The notes: a model not told the origin generated them from the sequence alone. A DNA stretch of 64,000 nt from Acinetobacter kanungonis (GCF_009939195.1 NZ_JAACKC010000004.1:496594-560593); one strand, 5' to 3'. Shown: positions 39,616 through 49,718, counted from the stretch's first letter. Translations and numbers: made by a program.

Positions 39616-40452
39616 TTATGATTCAAGTTGTACCGCATGGAATTGCAGATGATCATCCATAAAACTTTGAATAAAGTAATAACCGTGATCATAGCCTGCA
39701 TGCTCACGCAAAGTCAGGGCTTGACCCACTTGCGTACAAGCTTGCTGATATGCAGCAGGATGTAACTGTGCGTAGAACTGATCTTGTAAGCCCTGATCAA
39801 TCAGAATTTCATTAAACAAGGCGCCTTTCTCACCCACCAAAGCCGTCGCATCATGCTGCTTCCAAACCGCTTGATCATTGCCTAAATAGTTCGAAAAGGC
39901 CTTTTCTCCCCACGGACATTGGCTTGGTGCGCAAATCGGCGCAAAGGCAGAAACGGATTTGAACTTCTCAGGATATTTAAATGCCAGTGTTAATGCACCA
40001 TGTCCACCCATAGAGTGTCCGAAAATACCCACGCGATGCTGTTGAATCGGGAACTGTTGCAACACTAAAGTGTAAAGTTCATCCGCAATAAAGCTTTCCA
40101 TTTGATAATGCTCAGCCCACGGCGCTTGCGTGGCATTAATATAAAAGCCAGCACCCTGACCAATATCCCAATGATCGCCTTGCGCGACTTGATCCCCACG
40201 TGGTGAGGTATCAGGCATAATCAAAATTAAGCCCAATTGTGCAGCCAGACGTTGCGCATGCGCTTTAATCGCAAAAGTTTCTTCGGTACAGGTTAAACCC
40301 GCAAGATAGAACAAGGCAGGACATGCCTCACCTTCAAGTGCATGAGGCGGCAAGTACACACCCAAACGGCTATCGCCTTTCAGTGTGTTGGAATTAAAAC
40401 GGTAAATACGTTGCTCACCATCAAAACAGCGATTTTGTTGTAATAATTCCAT
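39616..40452 (-). CDS. fghA: S-formylglutathione hydrolase
   Basis: 278-residue serine esterase of formaldehyde detoxification. The nucleophile is in GIFGHSMGGHGALTLAFKYP. The oxyanion region reads LFYLAGLTCTEETFAIKAHAQRLAA, and LIMPDTSPRGDQV and the catalytic His in AGYDHGYYFI are typical of FrmB/YeiG/esterase D. No formaldehyde dehydrogenase gene is adjacent. The C13 peptidase gene lies 14 nt upstream, so the two may be co-transcribed, although no functional link is obvious. Confidence 0.94.
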   Translation of the reverse strand: MELLQQNRCFDGEQRIYRFNSNTLKGDSRLGVYLPPHALEGEACPALFYLAGLTCTEETFAIKAHAQRLAAQLGLILIMPDTSPRGDQVAQGDHWDIGQGAGFYINATQAPWAEHYQMESFIADELYTLVLQQFPIQQHRVGIFGHSMGGHGALTLAFKYPEKFKSVSAFAPICAPSQCPWGEKAFSNYLGNDQAVWKQHDATALVGEKGALFNEILIDQGLQDQFYAQLHPAAYQQACTQVGQALTLREHAGYDHGYYFIQSFMDDHLQFHAVQLES

Positions 40453-40466
40453 CTTGGTTTCCTTTT

Positions 40467-41876
40467 TTAGGGTGTATGCGCAACCGCTTGCGCTTGAACG
40501 GGTGGAGTCATTGTTGTAGGCGGAAATAGACGCTGCTCGAGTTGTGGCAGCATCAAATCCATATTTTTACCAATCGACCATTGTGGCTCTGAAGGCTCAA
40601 AACCTTGAGCACTTTCCCATTGCGCCACAGTGTCTTTGGCTTGTGCAAAGGCATCTTTCATGGAGTGCTGTTCACGCATCGCCTGATCAAAGAAGGCACG
40701 TCCAAAATAGGTATAGTCTGCTTCATTGGAACAACCAAAGGATGCGCGATCTGCTGCGGAAGCTGTAATAATCAAAGTATTATCATTCTGTAAGGCAGAC
40801 ACAAAACTACCTGAATAGCAGGCAGAAATCACAATTACTCGCCAACGAATGCCTGAACGGTCTAAAGCCTCTCTTAACCACTTCGGATCGACTTGTGCCA
40901 AATCCAGTGGCGCATTCTCCATCTCAAATTCGTTCTGTAAACCATGTGAAGTCATATAAAGAAACAGTACATCACTCTCACGATTCATTTGTTGCCCAAT
41001 ACGTTTGAGCGCCAGCTCCATACTGGTACGTGAAGCGATTGGAATTTCAGTACGTGTTGCAGGATTATTGACCAAGATCAACGAGCGCCCAAAGGTGCCA
41101 AAACGCGTATCAAACTGTTCACGAATGCGTTTTACTTCAGACATAAATACATCTTGGTAACTGGCACCTGCCACGCCCAAGAAATACCAATGAGACTGCG
41201 CAAATTCACCATATTCAATGGCTTGTAAATTCTTATTCAATAATCGGCTTTGTGCATAAAAGGCATCTTCGGCAAAAGTTGGGGCAACCTCTTCAACTTT
41301 CCAGATTGGTTGGCTTTTGACTGACATTTGCCACACCACCAGCGTAAACAGGGTTGCCAGCATAATCAGCGCACGTTCCCACCACGGCCATTTCAATTCA
41401 CGTGCAAAGACCCAGACCACCGCCAAACTTTGCCATACAAACAGCACCATAAAAATGGTCGGCAAATAGTCATAAAAGGCATATGGCAAGACATCCATCA
41501 TGCCCAAATACTGGATCAAACTTTGTAGCAGGGCGATATGGGTGTCCAACACCAGCCACAACAAAGCGGGAACCAGCATCAAACGCGGGTTATTCACCCG
41601 TTGCGACAGGAAAATCCCGACAATTAAGGCAATAAATGGCCATAGCGCATAACTGACTAAACCTTGCGAGTTAAAGTCTCCGACCTCACCTGCACCGAGC
41701 CAGCTAAATAAGGTATTAGCACAACCACCCAAGATGCCCCAAAAAATCAGCTGTAGAATCGAGGGATGGACAATCTGTAATGCACGTCGCGAACCCAAGA
41801 ATAGCCACAGTCCCGCCGTTTGGTTGCTTTTAAAATCGTGCCAAAAATTAATGGAGGGTTTGAAATCAATCTTCAT
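40467..41876 (-). CDS. Membrane-anchored C13 (legumain-like) cysteine peptidase
   Basis: 469 residues. The N-terminal part has about five hydrophobic helices (roughly 35-60, 75-92, 98-118, 138-158, 168-184). A soluble caspase-fold domain (about 205-440) follows. The clan CD catalytic pair is visible as His311 in FLYMTSHGLQ and Cys353 in VIVISACYSGSF, as in Peptidase_C13. A proline-rich tail ends the protein. Legumain-type enzymes usually cleave after Asn and include GPI transamidase; bacterial members are poorly understood. It starts upstream of fghA with a 14-nt gap. Confidence 0.85.
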   Translation of the reverse strand: MKIDFKPSINFWHDFKSNQTAGLWLFLGSRRALQIVHPSILQLIFWGILGGCANTLFSWLGAGEVGDFNSQGLVSYALWPFIALIVGIFLSQRVNNPRLMLVPALLWLVLDTHIALLQSLIQYLGMMDVLPYAFYDYLPTIFMVLFVWQSLAVVWVFARELKWPWWERALIMLATLFTLVVWQMSVKSQPIWKVEEVAPTFAEDAFYAQSRLLNKNLQAIEYGEFAQSHWYFLGVAGASYQDVFMSEVKRIREQFDTRFGTFGRSLILVNNPATRTEIPIASRTSMELALKRIGQQMNRESDVLFLYMTSHGLQNEFEMENAPLDLAQVDPKWLREALDRSGIRWRVIVISACYSGSFVSALQNDNTLIITASAADRASFGCSNEADYTYFGRAFFDQAMREQHSMKDAFAQAKDTVAQWESAQGFEPSEPQWSIGKNMDLMLPQLEQRLFPPTTMTPPVQAQAVAHTP

Positions 41877-41993
41877 AAGGTTTTCAGGTGGCTAGTGCTA
41901 CTCGCTTCATCGCATAGTTAGTTTATGCTTGATCGGGTTTTTATCAATATTATTTTTCACTATATAACAAATCTTTGCCCAATAATGAAGCAA

Positions 41994-42806
41994 TTATCCT
42001 AAGGTCTGATGATCGAGCTGAAAATAGGCATCAAAACGACAGGCATCGCCCTGCCATTGGGTATCGGGTTGCTGTTCATTCAGAAAGACCGCCAAACGAG
42101 GACGCTTGACCACCACCCGTTTTGCAATCTGTTGAGCCAATGGTAACAACTGATCGCCCAAATCCATTTCCCCATCTTCAGGTAAAAGCATATGCAGCAA
42201 TTGCATCTGTTTTTTGACTTGCGCTTGCTTTTTGATAGCCTGCTGATTTTGATCACGTTGTGGGAACATTGGATCTAAATACACCACATCACGATAGTGG
42301 GATTGCACAGCGCATTGCTTTAAATAATCCGCAGAGTCTGCAAAGACCAAATGAATCCGCGACACAATCGGCGCAAGATAAGCATCTTTCAGTGCTTGCT
42401 GCTGGCTATCTTCGAGCAAAGTAAATAAAATCGGATGCCGTTCAACCAAAGTTACGGTGGCACCGAGCGTTGCCAACAACAAAGTGTCGTGCCCCAAACC
42501 TGCGGTAGCATCAATCAAATTGGGCTTTTCAGCCAAATTGCAAGCACGTGCAATCATCTCAGATTTGAGCGATGCACGTTTCAAACGTGGAATTTCGGCT
42601 TGCCAGTCAGGCTGCATTTTCATGCCATTGGCACATAACCACAGCCCAGACTCATCCACACAAAGTGCCAATTCAGGATTTAAACGTAGAAAACGTGCAT
42701 TAAGTTTTTCTACTATTTCAATTTTAACGGCAACACCACGCGAAGCGAGCACAGCAGCATAGTGCTGTGCCTGTTCCTGAAACTGAGTTTCCACATATAA
42801 GCGCAT
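41994..42806 (-). CDS. rsmJ: 16S rRNA (guanine-1516-N2)-methyltransferase
   Basis: 270-residue SAM-dependent methyltransferase. Motif I is [29 protein letters not shown]. The catalytic region [13 protein letters not shown] matches RsmJ (YhiQ). [18 protein letters not shown] precedes motif I. It modifies G1516 in helix 45 of 16S rRNA. Start choice lies between ATGs at 42806 (MRLYVETQ) and 42818, which overlaps the uppP stop; ribosome sites are weak for both. Either way it is translationally close to uppP. Confidence 0.88.
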   Translation of the reverse strand: MRLYVETQFQEQAQHYAAVLASRGVAVKIEIVEKLNARFLRLNPELALCVDESGLWLCANGMKMQPDWQAEIPRLKRASLKSEMIARACNLAEKPNLIDATAGLGHDTLLLATLGATVTLVERHPILFTLLEDSQQQALKDAYLAPIVSRIHLVFADSADYLKQCAVQSHYRDVVYLDPMFPQRDQNQQAIKKQAQVKKQMQLLHMLLPEDGEMDLGDQLLPLAQQIAKRVVVKRPRLAVFLNEQQPDTQWQGDACRFDAYFQLDHQTLG

Positions 42807-42811
42807 TACGC

Positions 42812-43636
42812 TTACCATAACTTCCAACCTGTAAAGGCAAACAATAAAATCACCAAGCCTGAAAGGATGCGATACCAAGCGAAGACCATGAAATCACGTT
42901 TCGCAACATAAGCCACCAAAGCACGGATTAAAATTAATGCCGAGATGAATGAAACAATCAGACCTACAGCAAGTACGGTCCAATCTTCAGTGGTTTGAAA
43001 CACATCATAGCTTTGATATAGATCGAGCAAGCCTGCGCCAACAATCACGGGAATACCGAGAAAGAACGAAAACTCGGTCGCTGCTTTACGGGACACGCCA
43101 AGGAACATTGCCCCAATAATGGTGGCTCCTGAACGCGAAGTACCTGGGATCAAAGACAGTACCTGAATCAGACCGATCCAGATCGCCTCTTTATAGCTGA
43201 TGTTATCCACTTCTTGTGCATTGACTTTCGGTGGATTTCTTTCAATCCACATGATAATCAAACCACCAATAATCAGTCCCATCCCCACGGTAATGTCATT
43301 GAATAATAATTCTTTAACCATTTGTCCAAAGGTTAGACCGATGATAATGATGGGAATAGACGCTATAATCAGGTTGAATCCCAAATGACGACCTTTTGGT
43401 TCACCCGTGAACATCCCCGTTGCCGCGCCCCATAGGCGAGCCCAGTATTCATAAATCACTGCTGCAATCGCCCCCATCTGGATGGCAACTACAAATACAT
43501 CACTTTTTTCTTTGGTCCAGAAGTTCATTAATTCTGATGCCAGAATTAAATGTCCTGTACTTGAAATAGGTAAAAACTCGGTAATACCTTCAACGATACC
43601 CATAATCGCTGCTTTCAGCAGCAGTAAAAGATCCAT
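42812..43636 (-). CDS. uppP: Undecaprenyl-diphosphatase UppP
   Basis: 274-residue integral membrane enzyme that recycles the lipid carrier for peptidoglycan and confers bacitracin tolerance. Motif 1 is [20 protein letters not shown] with the catalytic Glu and Ser, and motif 2 is [13 protein letters not shown] with the essential Arg. About eight membrane helices are apparent. It follows tsaB by 12 nt and runs into rsmJ, giving a tsaB-uppP-rsmJ unit. Confidence 0.97.
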   Translation of the reverse strand: MDLLLLLKAAIMGIVEGITEFLPISSTGHLILASELMNFWTKEKSDVFVVAIQMGAIAAVIYEYWARLWGAATGMFTGEPKGRHLGFNLIIASIPIIIIGLTFGQMVKELLFNDITVGMGLIIGGLIIMWIERNPPKVNAQEVDNISYKEAIWIGLIQVLSLIPGTSRSGATIIGAMFLGVSRKAATEFSFFLGIPVIVGAGLLDLYQSYDVFQTTEDWTVLAVGLIVSFISALILIRALVAYVAKRDFMVFAWYRILSGLVILLFAFTGWKLW

Positions 43637-43648
43637 ACAAAATCCTAA

Positions 43649-44314
43649 TTATGATTTGCCTTGTTCTGGAATTTTTTTCCACGCATTATCACGCAAATAC
43701 ACAGGAAGTGCTTGTTCGGCTGCCACCCACTGCTGTTGTTGTGCAGCAACACGAGCAATCTGTGCAATATCTTGTGCGGTTGCCATAATGTCTTTGAATT
43801 CTAAGGCTTCTGGCTTAATTAAAGCTGAACCTGAACCAACTAAAGTAAATTGAGCAACTTGAGACGCTTGTTGATAATCTAAAAGCTGTTCTGCATCAAC
43901 TGCCTGCATAATGCTTTGTTCATTTAACTGAAAACTGGCGATATAGACTTCACTCATGCGGGCATCCAGCACGGCAGTTACGGCAGTTAAACCATGCAGT
44001 CGATAAGCGGCTTGCGCCAATGCTTGTAAGGTTGAAACAGGAATCACGGGCAAATCATGTGACCAAGCCAGTGCTTGCGTCACCGCAGCATTAATACGAA
44101 CACCACTAAATGAACCCGGTCCGCGACTAAATGCAATCGCGGTTAAATCTGCGGTATTCAAACCGAGTTGAGCATAGCCCTGCTCGACCATCGGCAAAAT
44201 GGTTTGCGTTTGAGCTTTTGCACGCGTATCCAATTGGAAAAACAGTTCTTGATTTTCATCTACGATAGAAACAGAACACTGTTCATTGGCTGTTTCTAAT
44301 GCCAGCAATTTCAT
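43649..44314 (-). CDS. tsaB: tRNA threonylcarbamoyladenosine complex subunit TsaB
   Basis: 221-residue ASKHA-fold partner of TsaD, TsaE and TsaC in making t6A37 on tRNA. Start LALETANEQCSVSI, then AFSRGPGSFSGVRINAAVTQALA and LDARMSEVYIASF are diagnostic. The ATG at 44314 has AAGG with suitable spacing; an upstream in-frame TTG is rejected. Confidence 0.95.
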   Translation of the reverse strand: MKLLALETANEQCSVSIVDENQELFFQLDTRAKAQTQTILPMVEQGYAQLGLNTADLTAIAFSRGPGSFSGVRINAAVTQALAWSHDLPVIPVSTLQALAQAAYRLHGLTAVTAVLDARMSEVYIASFQLNEQSIMQAVDAEQLLDYQQASQVAQFTLVGSGSALIKPEALEFKDIMATAQDIAQIARVAAQQQQWVAAEQALPVYLRDNAWKKIPEQGKS

Positions 44315-44403
44315 GCTCAACCTTGCTTCAATTTAATCTTAAAAAACGAGGGCTATGATACTCCACTCATATCTTGGACGCGAGAATTTCCAAGCATAGA
44401 TAC

Positions 44404-44431
44404 AAAAAAACCAAGCAACTGCTTGGTTTTA
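44404..44431 (-). terminator. Terminator after the gamma carbonic anhydrase gene
   Basis: AAAACCAAGCA / TGCTTGGTTTT hairpin with an A-run on the plus strand, serving the minus-strand gene ending at 44446. Confidence 0.85.
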
Positions 44432-44445
44432 AACACGCTATTGAA

Positions 44446-44976
44446 TTAAAACTCAAAAACTTCCAATTGCGTAAATTTTTTATAATGCTCGGCATAATGC
44501 AAAGCACTGAGTTTCAACTTGGCTTCAACATCTGCATCCAGCGTTTTCACCACTTTCCCCGGGGAACCCATCACCAAGGAATTATCAGGAATCACCTTAC
44601 CTTCTGGAATTAAAGCATTCGCACCAATAATACAATTTTTACCAATCACCGCATTATTCAAAATCACGGCATTAATGCCAATCAAGGAGTTATCACCAAC
44701 GGTACAACCATGCAGCATGGCTTGATGCCCAATGGTCACATAATTGCCAATTTGCATGGGAATGCCTGCATCGGTATGTAAAACCGCATTTTCCTGTACA
44801 TTGGTGAAATCCCCCAATTGAATACTGCTGTTATCTGCACGAATTACTGCACCAAACCAGACACTCACCTGTTGTCCCAATTCCACCTGACCAATCACGG
44901 TGGCATTGTCAGCCACCCAGCCATCAAAGGGAGCATGCGTCACTTTCGGTGAATGTCCTGCAAATTTGTACATCAT
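44446..44976 (-). CDS. Gamma-class carbonic anhydrase-like hexapeptide-repeat protein
   Basis: 176-residue left-handed beta-helix protein similar to E. coli YrdA. Repeats of the [LIV]-G-x-x type run through residues 22-140. Candidate zinc-binding histidines lie in NAVLHTDAG, TIGHQAM and MLHGC. Family members resemble Cam carbonic anhydrase, but many have little activity in vitro. It starts 2 nt after the CoA-Nudix gene, so the pair is translationally coupled. Confidence 0.88.
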   Translation of the reverse strand: MMYKFAGHSPKVTHAPFDGWVADNATVIGQVELGQQVSVWFGAVIRADNSSIQLGDFTNVQENAVLHTDAGIPMQIGNYVTIGHQAMLHGCTVGDNSLIGINAVILNNAVIGKNCIIGANALIPEGKVIPDNSLVMGSPGKVVKTLDADVEAKLKLSALHYAEHYKKFTQLEVFEF

Positions 44977-44978
44977 GT

Positions 44979-45617
44979 TTAATTACGTCCTTTGGTTTTT
45001 AATAATGCCTGCTGGGCATAAAATAATGGCGAATTTAATAAAAACGGCCATTCCTTTTGATAATTTAATCCATACTGAAACAGTGAAATCAGCATTCTGG
45101 CTGTTAGTCCCCAGACAATTTCATCTTCAACCCGCATACTGGGAAAATACAATGACTGCTGTGCATAACGCACTTCATGCGGCGTAGGTGGTGCATCCAT
45201 TAAATGTCGTAATGAGGCAAAGAAAATACGATCAATTTCGGAAGGTTGAGCAATCAGTTCAACCTGCGGTGGAATCAGTCCAACAATCGGTTTGACCAGC
45301 ATGCCATTACGCGCTTTTTGCATGGGTAAATCACCCAGTAGCTGCACATCAAACGGATTTAAAGCGGTTTCTTCTTGGGCTTCTCGGAGGGCCACCACAA
45401 TATTACTGGTATCCTGCGGATCGCGTTTTCCCCCAGGAAAAGAGACTTCACCAGCATGATTGGATAAATACACAGAACGGCGGGTTAATAATACTTTAGG
45501 GTCTGTTTCATCGGTAATCGCAATTAACACAGCAGCTTCAGCTTCCCGCTTACGGGTTGAAAATCTTAAATGCTGCTGTAATACATGTGTTAATGAACGA
45601 TCATCCATATCACTCAC
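44979..45617 (-). CDS. Nudix hydrolase, CoA pyrophosphatase-like (NudL type)
   Basis: 212 residues. The Nudix box reads GGKRDPQDTSNIVVALREAQEETALNP, with FPGGKRD and the REAQEE metal-binding glutamates. The upstream RKREAEAAVLIAITDE and the pattern VLLTRRSVYLSNHAGEVSFPGG are typical of the CoA-hydrolysing UPF0035 subfamily. It probably cleaves CoA or acyl-CoA to phosphopantetheine. First gene of a two-gene unit with the carbonic anhydrase-like gene. Confidence 0.9.
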   Translation of the reverse strand: MSDMDDRSLTHVLQQHLRFSTRKREAEAAVLIAITDETDPKVLLTRRSVYLSNHAGEVSFPGGKRDPQDTSNIVVALREAQEETALNPFDVQLLGDLPMQKARNGMLVKPIVGLIPPQVELIAQPSEIDRIFFASLRHLMDAPPTPHEVRYAQQSLYFPSMRVEDEIVWGLTARMLISLFQYGLNYQKEWPFLLNSPLFYAQQALLKTKGRN

Positions 45618-45721
45618 CTCTATTCTTCTTCATTTCATCATAGCTGAATTTTGATCGGATTGGAGAGAATAGATGTCAAACTTGTTTTTTTCAGTTATGC
45701 TGAGTGGCACCTTTATCATTG

Positions 45722-46279
45722 ATGATGAATATGAACTTCTGTGGAAATTGTGGACACAAAACGACTGAAAAAATCCCGCTTGGCGATCATCAATTACGTC
45801 GCGTTTGCACAGAATGTGGTCAGATTCATTATGTAAATCCCAAAATTATTTGTGGTGCTTTAGCCCTTTGGGAAGATAAAGTCCTGCTTTGCCGCCGCGC
45901 GATTGAACCACGCTATGGTTTATGGACTTTGCCGGCAGGCTACATGGAGTTGTTTGAAACTATGGAACAAGGTGCTGCACGTGAAACTCGTGAAGAAGCA
46001 CAAGCAGAAGTAGACATCGAACAACTCTATTGTATGTACAATATTCCCCGTATTGGGCAAATTTATGTGCTGTTTAAAGGTCAATTGATTGATGGCGTTT
46101 TTGGTGCTGGTGAAGAAAGTATTGAATGCCGTCTATTTGAAGAACATGAAATTCCATGGGCGGAACTGGCTTTCCCAAGCGTAGAACAAACCCTAAAACA
46201 TTATTTTGCCGATCGTCAAAGCAATCAATTTGTCACCCATTTAGAAACCTTGGGTACACGTCTGGATCATACGGGTTAA
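45722..46279 (+). CDS. Nudix hydrolase with N-terminal zinc ribbon
   Basis: 185 residues. Two CxxC pairs at the start (FCGNCGHK, VCTECGQIHYVNPK) form a zinc ribbon. The Nudix box follows: LPAGYMELFETMEQGAARETREEAQAE. This is the layout of NudC-like and zinc-ribbon Nudix proteins, although the NADH-specific SQPWPFPxS motif of NudC is absent. The substrate may be an ADP-ribose or nucleotide-sugar compound. Start uncertain: ATGs at 45722, 45725 and 45731 are all possible and no ribosome site stands out. Confidence 0.87.
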   Translation: MMNMNFCGNCGHKTTEKIPLGDHQLRRVCTECGQIHYVNPKIICGALALWEDKVLLCRRAIEPRYGLWTLPAGYMELFETMEQGAARETREEAQAEVDIEQLYCMYNIPRIGQIYVLFKGQLIDGVFGAGEESIECRLFEEHEIPWAELAFPSVEQTLKHYFADRQSNQFVTHLETLGTRLDHTG

Positions 46280-46306
46280 ACAGTTGCAACCACGGTATTA
46301 AAGATC

Positions 46307-46335
46307 AAAGCCGATTCAGTTGAATCGGCTTTTTA
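46307..46335. terminator. Bidirectional terminator between the Nudix gene and filF
   Basis: Perfect 12-bp arms AAAGCCGATTCA / TGAATCGGCTTT with T-run on the right. It can end both the plus-strand Nudix gene and the fil operon. Confidence 0.85.
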
Positions 46336-46352
46336 GTCTGTAAGAAAAGGAT

Positions 46353-48281
46353 TTAGATTTTCGTCTTTACCGCGTAGCAAGAGGCTAGACTCATTTCCAA
46401 AGTTCCCCCGCTTAATTTTGCCAAGGCGGTGTCATCTGCGGTTTCATCGCTATTGTTGGCATTATAAACCTTCTGGAAACTGGCATAACTATTTGCCCAT
46501 TTCACACTTTCACCCGCCGAATCGGTAAAGCTAATCCGTCCCGTAGTGCCTGCCGAAGCATTTAATAAATTCTGTAAATGGATCAGTGCACCACCGACCA
46601 CAATACTTTCACCTGCAGCCGAGGTTTGAATGGTGGAGTTGACCCCAACCAATGCACCATTCACCGATTTTAATGCTTCATCTCCCAAAATCATGCGGAT
46701 TGAAATTGCACGATCATCAATAAAAGCCCGTGAAGTCGTACCGATGCGGTATTGCTGTACGCCATTACTGTCTTTTAAATTACTTGCAACGCTCAGGCTA
46801 CAACTGCCTGTACTCATATCTGTATCGGTAGCAACAGCTTTCATGTTGGTGCGGATATCACCATTTTCATCAATCACGATCCCCAATTTTAGACTCGGCA
46901 CACTGCTCTCGCTAAATTTGAAAGTCAGATCGGCGTAGAGTGGAAAAATATAACTCTCCCCTGTCGCAACATTGATGTTAGATTTAAACACTTGCTTATC
47001 TAGATAAGTGATTGGATAAACCTTAAAAATATCTAGAGAGCCTTTATAGGTATCGCTCACTCCATAACGTTGTTGCCATTGCCCCAAGTCTTTGAGGTCA
47101 TCAGAGGTCACTGCGGTTTTTTGTGTGAGTAACTTGTAGAACTTTTCCTTGCCAGCAATCATATAGTCGTTATACAACTTCCCTTGATTGATAATCAGAT
47201 CTTCTGAATTTGAGTCGTTCACACCAATATAATAATTTTGATCAATGCGTTTGTTCAGTGGATTAATCCAGTGATTTTGCGGTAAGGCCGTCATCTGGGT
47301 GGGTTTATAGCTGCGAATTAATTCCGCATTTACCCCTGCAATAGACGTGAGTCCCGATTTTGCCAAACCCCGCCATTGCAAACCACTACCGAAGGTATAA
47401 CCCTGACGATCGGTCAGTAACATAAAGTGCCCAAACAAATGTTTGGTGGTGGTGTCATTGGCTTCACACACATCTTTATTACAGCCTGTTAAACCATCAG
47501 AACCGGTTAAGCTGCTAATGACACTGCCTGAAGTTGAAAATAAAGAAAATTCAGGTTGATACACGGCGGCATTACTAATATTTAATAACTTGCTGACCAC
47601 CTCAAATGCCTCAGCATCAGAAATGACCGACACATCTAACCATGGCTTAAGGATTGCCGCATAATCGCCATTCACTATCTGCTGTGCCGTGACAGAATTG
47701 GTAATTTTATCCAGACCTTCACGAATCGAATCATTCATATACAGCGCTTGAATATCCGTTTTCGTGTTAATGGTTTTCTGCTGTAGAGCCAGAGCCTGAA
47801 TAATTTTGACCAAATTCATGGCAGTCTTGACCGTAACATCACTTGGATCTAACACAGTCGCATTACGATTGGTCATTCCCACTGCAATGTCCAGTACAGT
47901 TAAGCGTGGAATCTGATTGGTGCTGACCAAGGCAATATTACTAATTGGGAACGAGCCCAAAGCAATACGCTTATCCGCTTTACCCAACAAAAATACATTT
48001 ACCGTATCACTATAATTACAGGTGCCTGTTGCCACTCCATTGTCGAGATCCATCAAAGTAACAAAGGTGTTTTGCGTATCACTGCTACAAGAAAAGTTCA
48101 GTCCATCCAAAGGATAATCAAGTGCGAATTCAATACAATTATTGGCACCAGCGCTACAACTACCATTGACCGTGCTGTTATTATTTTTCTCTGGAATTAC
48201 GTTTGCGCTTTCACCACCACAGCCTGTGAGCCCTGATACCATCGTCGAAAGTGCCAAAGTTAATAAATATTTATTTTTCAT
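46353..48281 (-). CDS. filF: FilF: large outer-membrane lipoprotein of the fil locus
   Basis: 642-residue lipoprotein. The signal MKNKYLLTLALSTMVSGLTGC has lipobox LTGC (Cys21) followed by GGES, without Asp at +2, so outer-membrane sorting is expected. The rest is Asn/Ser/Thr-rich with few charged clusters and some cysteines, like a surface-exposed beta-rich protein. I recognise no catalytic domain. The name follows Acinetobacter annotations as I recall them. The ATG at 48281 is chosen over a TTG directly after filE, because it begins the lipoprotein signal. It is last in filB-F. Confidence 0.7.
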   Translation of the reverse strand: MKNKYLLTLALSTMVSGLTGCGGESANVIPEKNNNSTVNGSCSAGANNCIEFALDYPLDGLNFSCSSDTQNTFVTLMDLDNGVATGTCNYSDTVNVFLLGKADKRIALGSFPISNIALVSTNQIPRLTVLDIAVGMTNRNATVLDPSDVTVKTAMNLVKIIQALALQQKTINTKTDIQALYMNDSIREGLDKITNSVTAQQIVNGDYAAILKPWLDVSVISDAEAFEVVSKLLNISNAAVYQPEFSLFSTSGSVISSLTGSDGLTGCNKDVCEANDTTTKHLFGHFMLLTDRQGYTFGSGLQWRGLAKSGLTSIAGVNAELIRSYKPTQMTALPQNHWINPLNKRIDQNYYIGVNDSNSEDLIINQGKLYNDYMIAGKEKFYKLLTQKTAVTSDDLKDLGQWQQRYGVSDTYKGSLDIFKVYPITYLDKQVFKSNINVATGESYIFPLYADLTFKFSESSVPSLKLGIVIDENGDIRTNMKAVATDTDMSTGSCSLSVASNLKDSNGVQQYRIGTTSRAFIDDRAISIRMILGDEALKSVNGALVGVNSTIQTSAAGESIVVGGALIHLQNLLNASAGTTGRISFTDSAGESVKWANSYASFQKVYNANNSDETADDTALAKLSGGTLEMSLASCYAVKTKI

Positions 48282-48302
48282 TCCTATCACTCTAATTCTC
48301 AA

Positions 48303-49718
48303 CTAACGAATGGCTGTTAGTTTGATTTGTCCTTGATTACTTAATATTTGGTCTTCAACATCTACTGCCGAAAGTAATGGCGTCATCAAAATATAACGGG
48401 TCTGTGTCGGCAGCTGTAACATGCCGTCCATCACTGCATAGCGATACTTGTTTTCTTCCCGATTCTGATTTTTAAAGCCCGTTACCCCTTCAATCACGCA
48501 TCCTGATTCGTCTAAAAATGCCACGAAAGGCCAGTAAAAACTCGGCTGATCCTGACTAGAAGCATAAGAGCTGAGCTGTACATTTTTGATGCCGGCCTGA
48601 ACAGCAACTACCTCATAATCAAACTGATCCTTCAACGGTTGCCGAGGCCACACATTGACATCCTGCTGTGCTTTCAGAACTTTGGCTTTTTTGATTTTTT
48701 TATCGCTATAACACGCTTGTCCCAGACTCTGCACCACTTGATCTTTGGCGATTGGATAATACTGGGTTGATAACGTAATGACTGTACTTTCAGTAGATTG
48801 TGTGGATTTAAAAAGTCGATCCAGTACACCTTGGTTCACCCCTTTTTCACGTTCCACCACTTGTAAGCGCGGTGCACCTAATTCTTTGTCCACCACCCCT
48901 TCTGGCATCACGTAAAAGCGTTTTTTATTTTCTAAATTAAACTCTTGCCCTTCTAGATATTCATTTTTGACATAACGGTCGCCATTGATTTCAAGAAATC
49001 CATCTGAAGTCGACTTCGATAAGACAGGAACAGCCATTGGAGGACTTGCTAGGCGTGTGGCTTTTTCGATTGCTGTATTGGCCTCAATCTTATGGAGTGC
49101 ACGATCTACCTGTTTCGCGGTTGTGGTCGTTTGGGTATTTTTATTGCTCAGCGCAGGGTTTTTAACTGGCGCTGATGAGGTAACTTCTTGAGGACTCATG
49201 TTTGTCACAAGCACAGGAGATGCTTGTTTCGGAGTCTCTACAGGTTGCACACTTACAGCAACTGATGACTCAACTTGAGTTTTAAGTTTGGCTGGATGTG
49301 CAACAGTCTTAGCTGGAACATTTTCTACAACTTCCGACTGCTGAGCGAAAATTGAGGGTTTTCCCTTGACCGATTGCGGCTGGGGTTTAGTTACTGTTTC
49401 TTCTTTAACTGTTACTGCGGTTTGTGCTTGGGAGATCTGACCTTTTGCTACTGGTAAAGCAGTCTGAACAGACGGTGTCTGCTGGGTTTGACTTAACCTC
49501 GATTCAATTTTCTCTACTTGTTGAGGTTCCAACTGAGTTCTGGTTTCAACTTGCTTGGTTTCCGAGGGCACACGCGGAATCACCATTGGGCGACCATCTG
49601 GACCAATAATGGTATAAAACTCACCCGCATGCGCAGGCAATGCCAGCATTCCACATAATACCCACGTAGAAGATGACACCCATGCGAAAAGCTGATTCTT
49701 GTTATTGTGTTTTACCAT
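48303..49718 (-). CDS. filE: FilE: secreted Pro/Gln/Thr/Val-rich protein of the fil locus
   Basis: 471 residues. A signal peptide (to about residue 31, LALPAHA) precedes GEFYTIIGPDGRPMVIPRVP. A long low-complexity region (about 50-230) is rich in Gln, Val, Thr, Pro and Lys. A more ordered C-terminal half has two cysteines (ACYS, SGCVIEG) and ends TRYILMTPLLSAVDVEDQILSNQGQIKLTAIR. Some Acinetobacter annotations call it a putative pilus assembly protein; I see no pilus domain. Its start overlaps the filD stop by 7 nt, and filF follows directly. Confidence 0.68.
   Translation of the reverse strand: MVKHNNKNQLFAWVSSSTWVLCGMLALPAHAGEFYTIIGPDGRPMVIPRVPSETKQVETRTQLEPQQVEKIESRLSQTQQTPSVQTALPVAKGQISQAQTAVTVKEETVTKPQPQSVKGKPSIFAQQSEVVENVPAKTVAHPAKLKTQVESSVAVSVQPVETPKQASPVLVTNMSPQEVTSSAPVKNPALSNKNTQTTTTAKQVDRALHKIEANTAIEKATRLASPPMAVPVLSKSTSDGFLEINGDRYVKNEYLEGQEFNLENKKRFYVMPEGVVDKELGAPRLQVVEREKGVNQGVLDRLFKSTQSTESTVITLSTQYYPIAKDQVVQSLGQACYSDKKIKKAKVLKAQQDVNVWPRQPLKDQFDYEVVAVQAGIKNVQLSSYASSQDQPSFYWPFVAFLDESGCVIEGVTGFKNQNREENKYRYAVMDGMLQLPTQTRYILMTPLLSAVDVEDQILSNQGQIKLTAIR

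Noticed and set aside
42434..42762. Plus-strand ORFs inside rsmJ
   Set aside because: Antisense to a gene with clear methyltransferase motifs.
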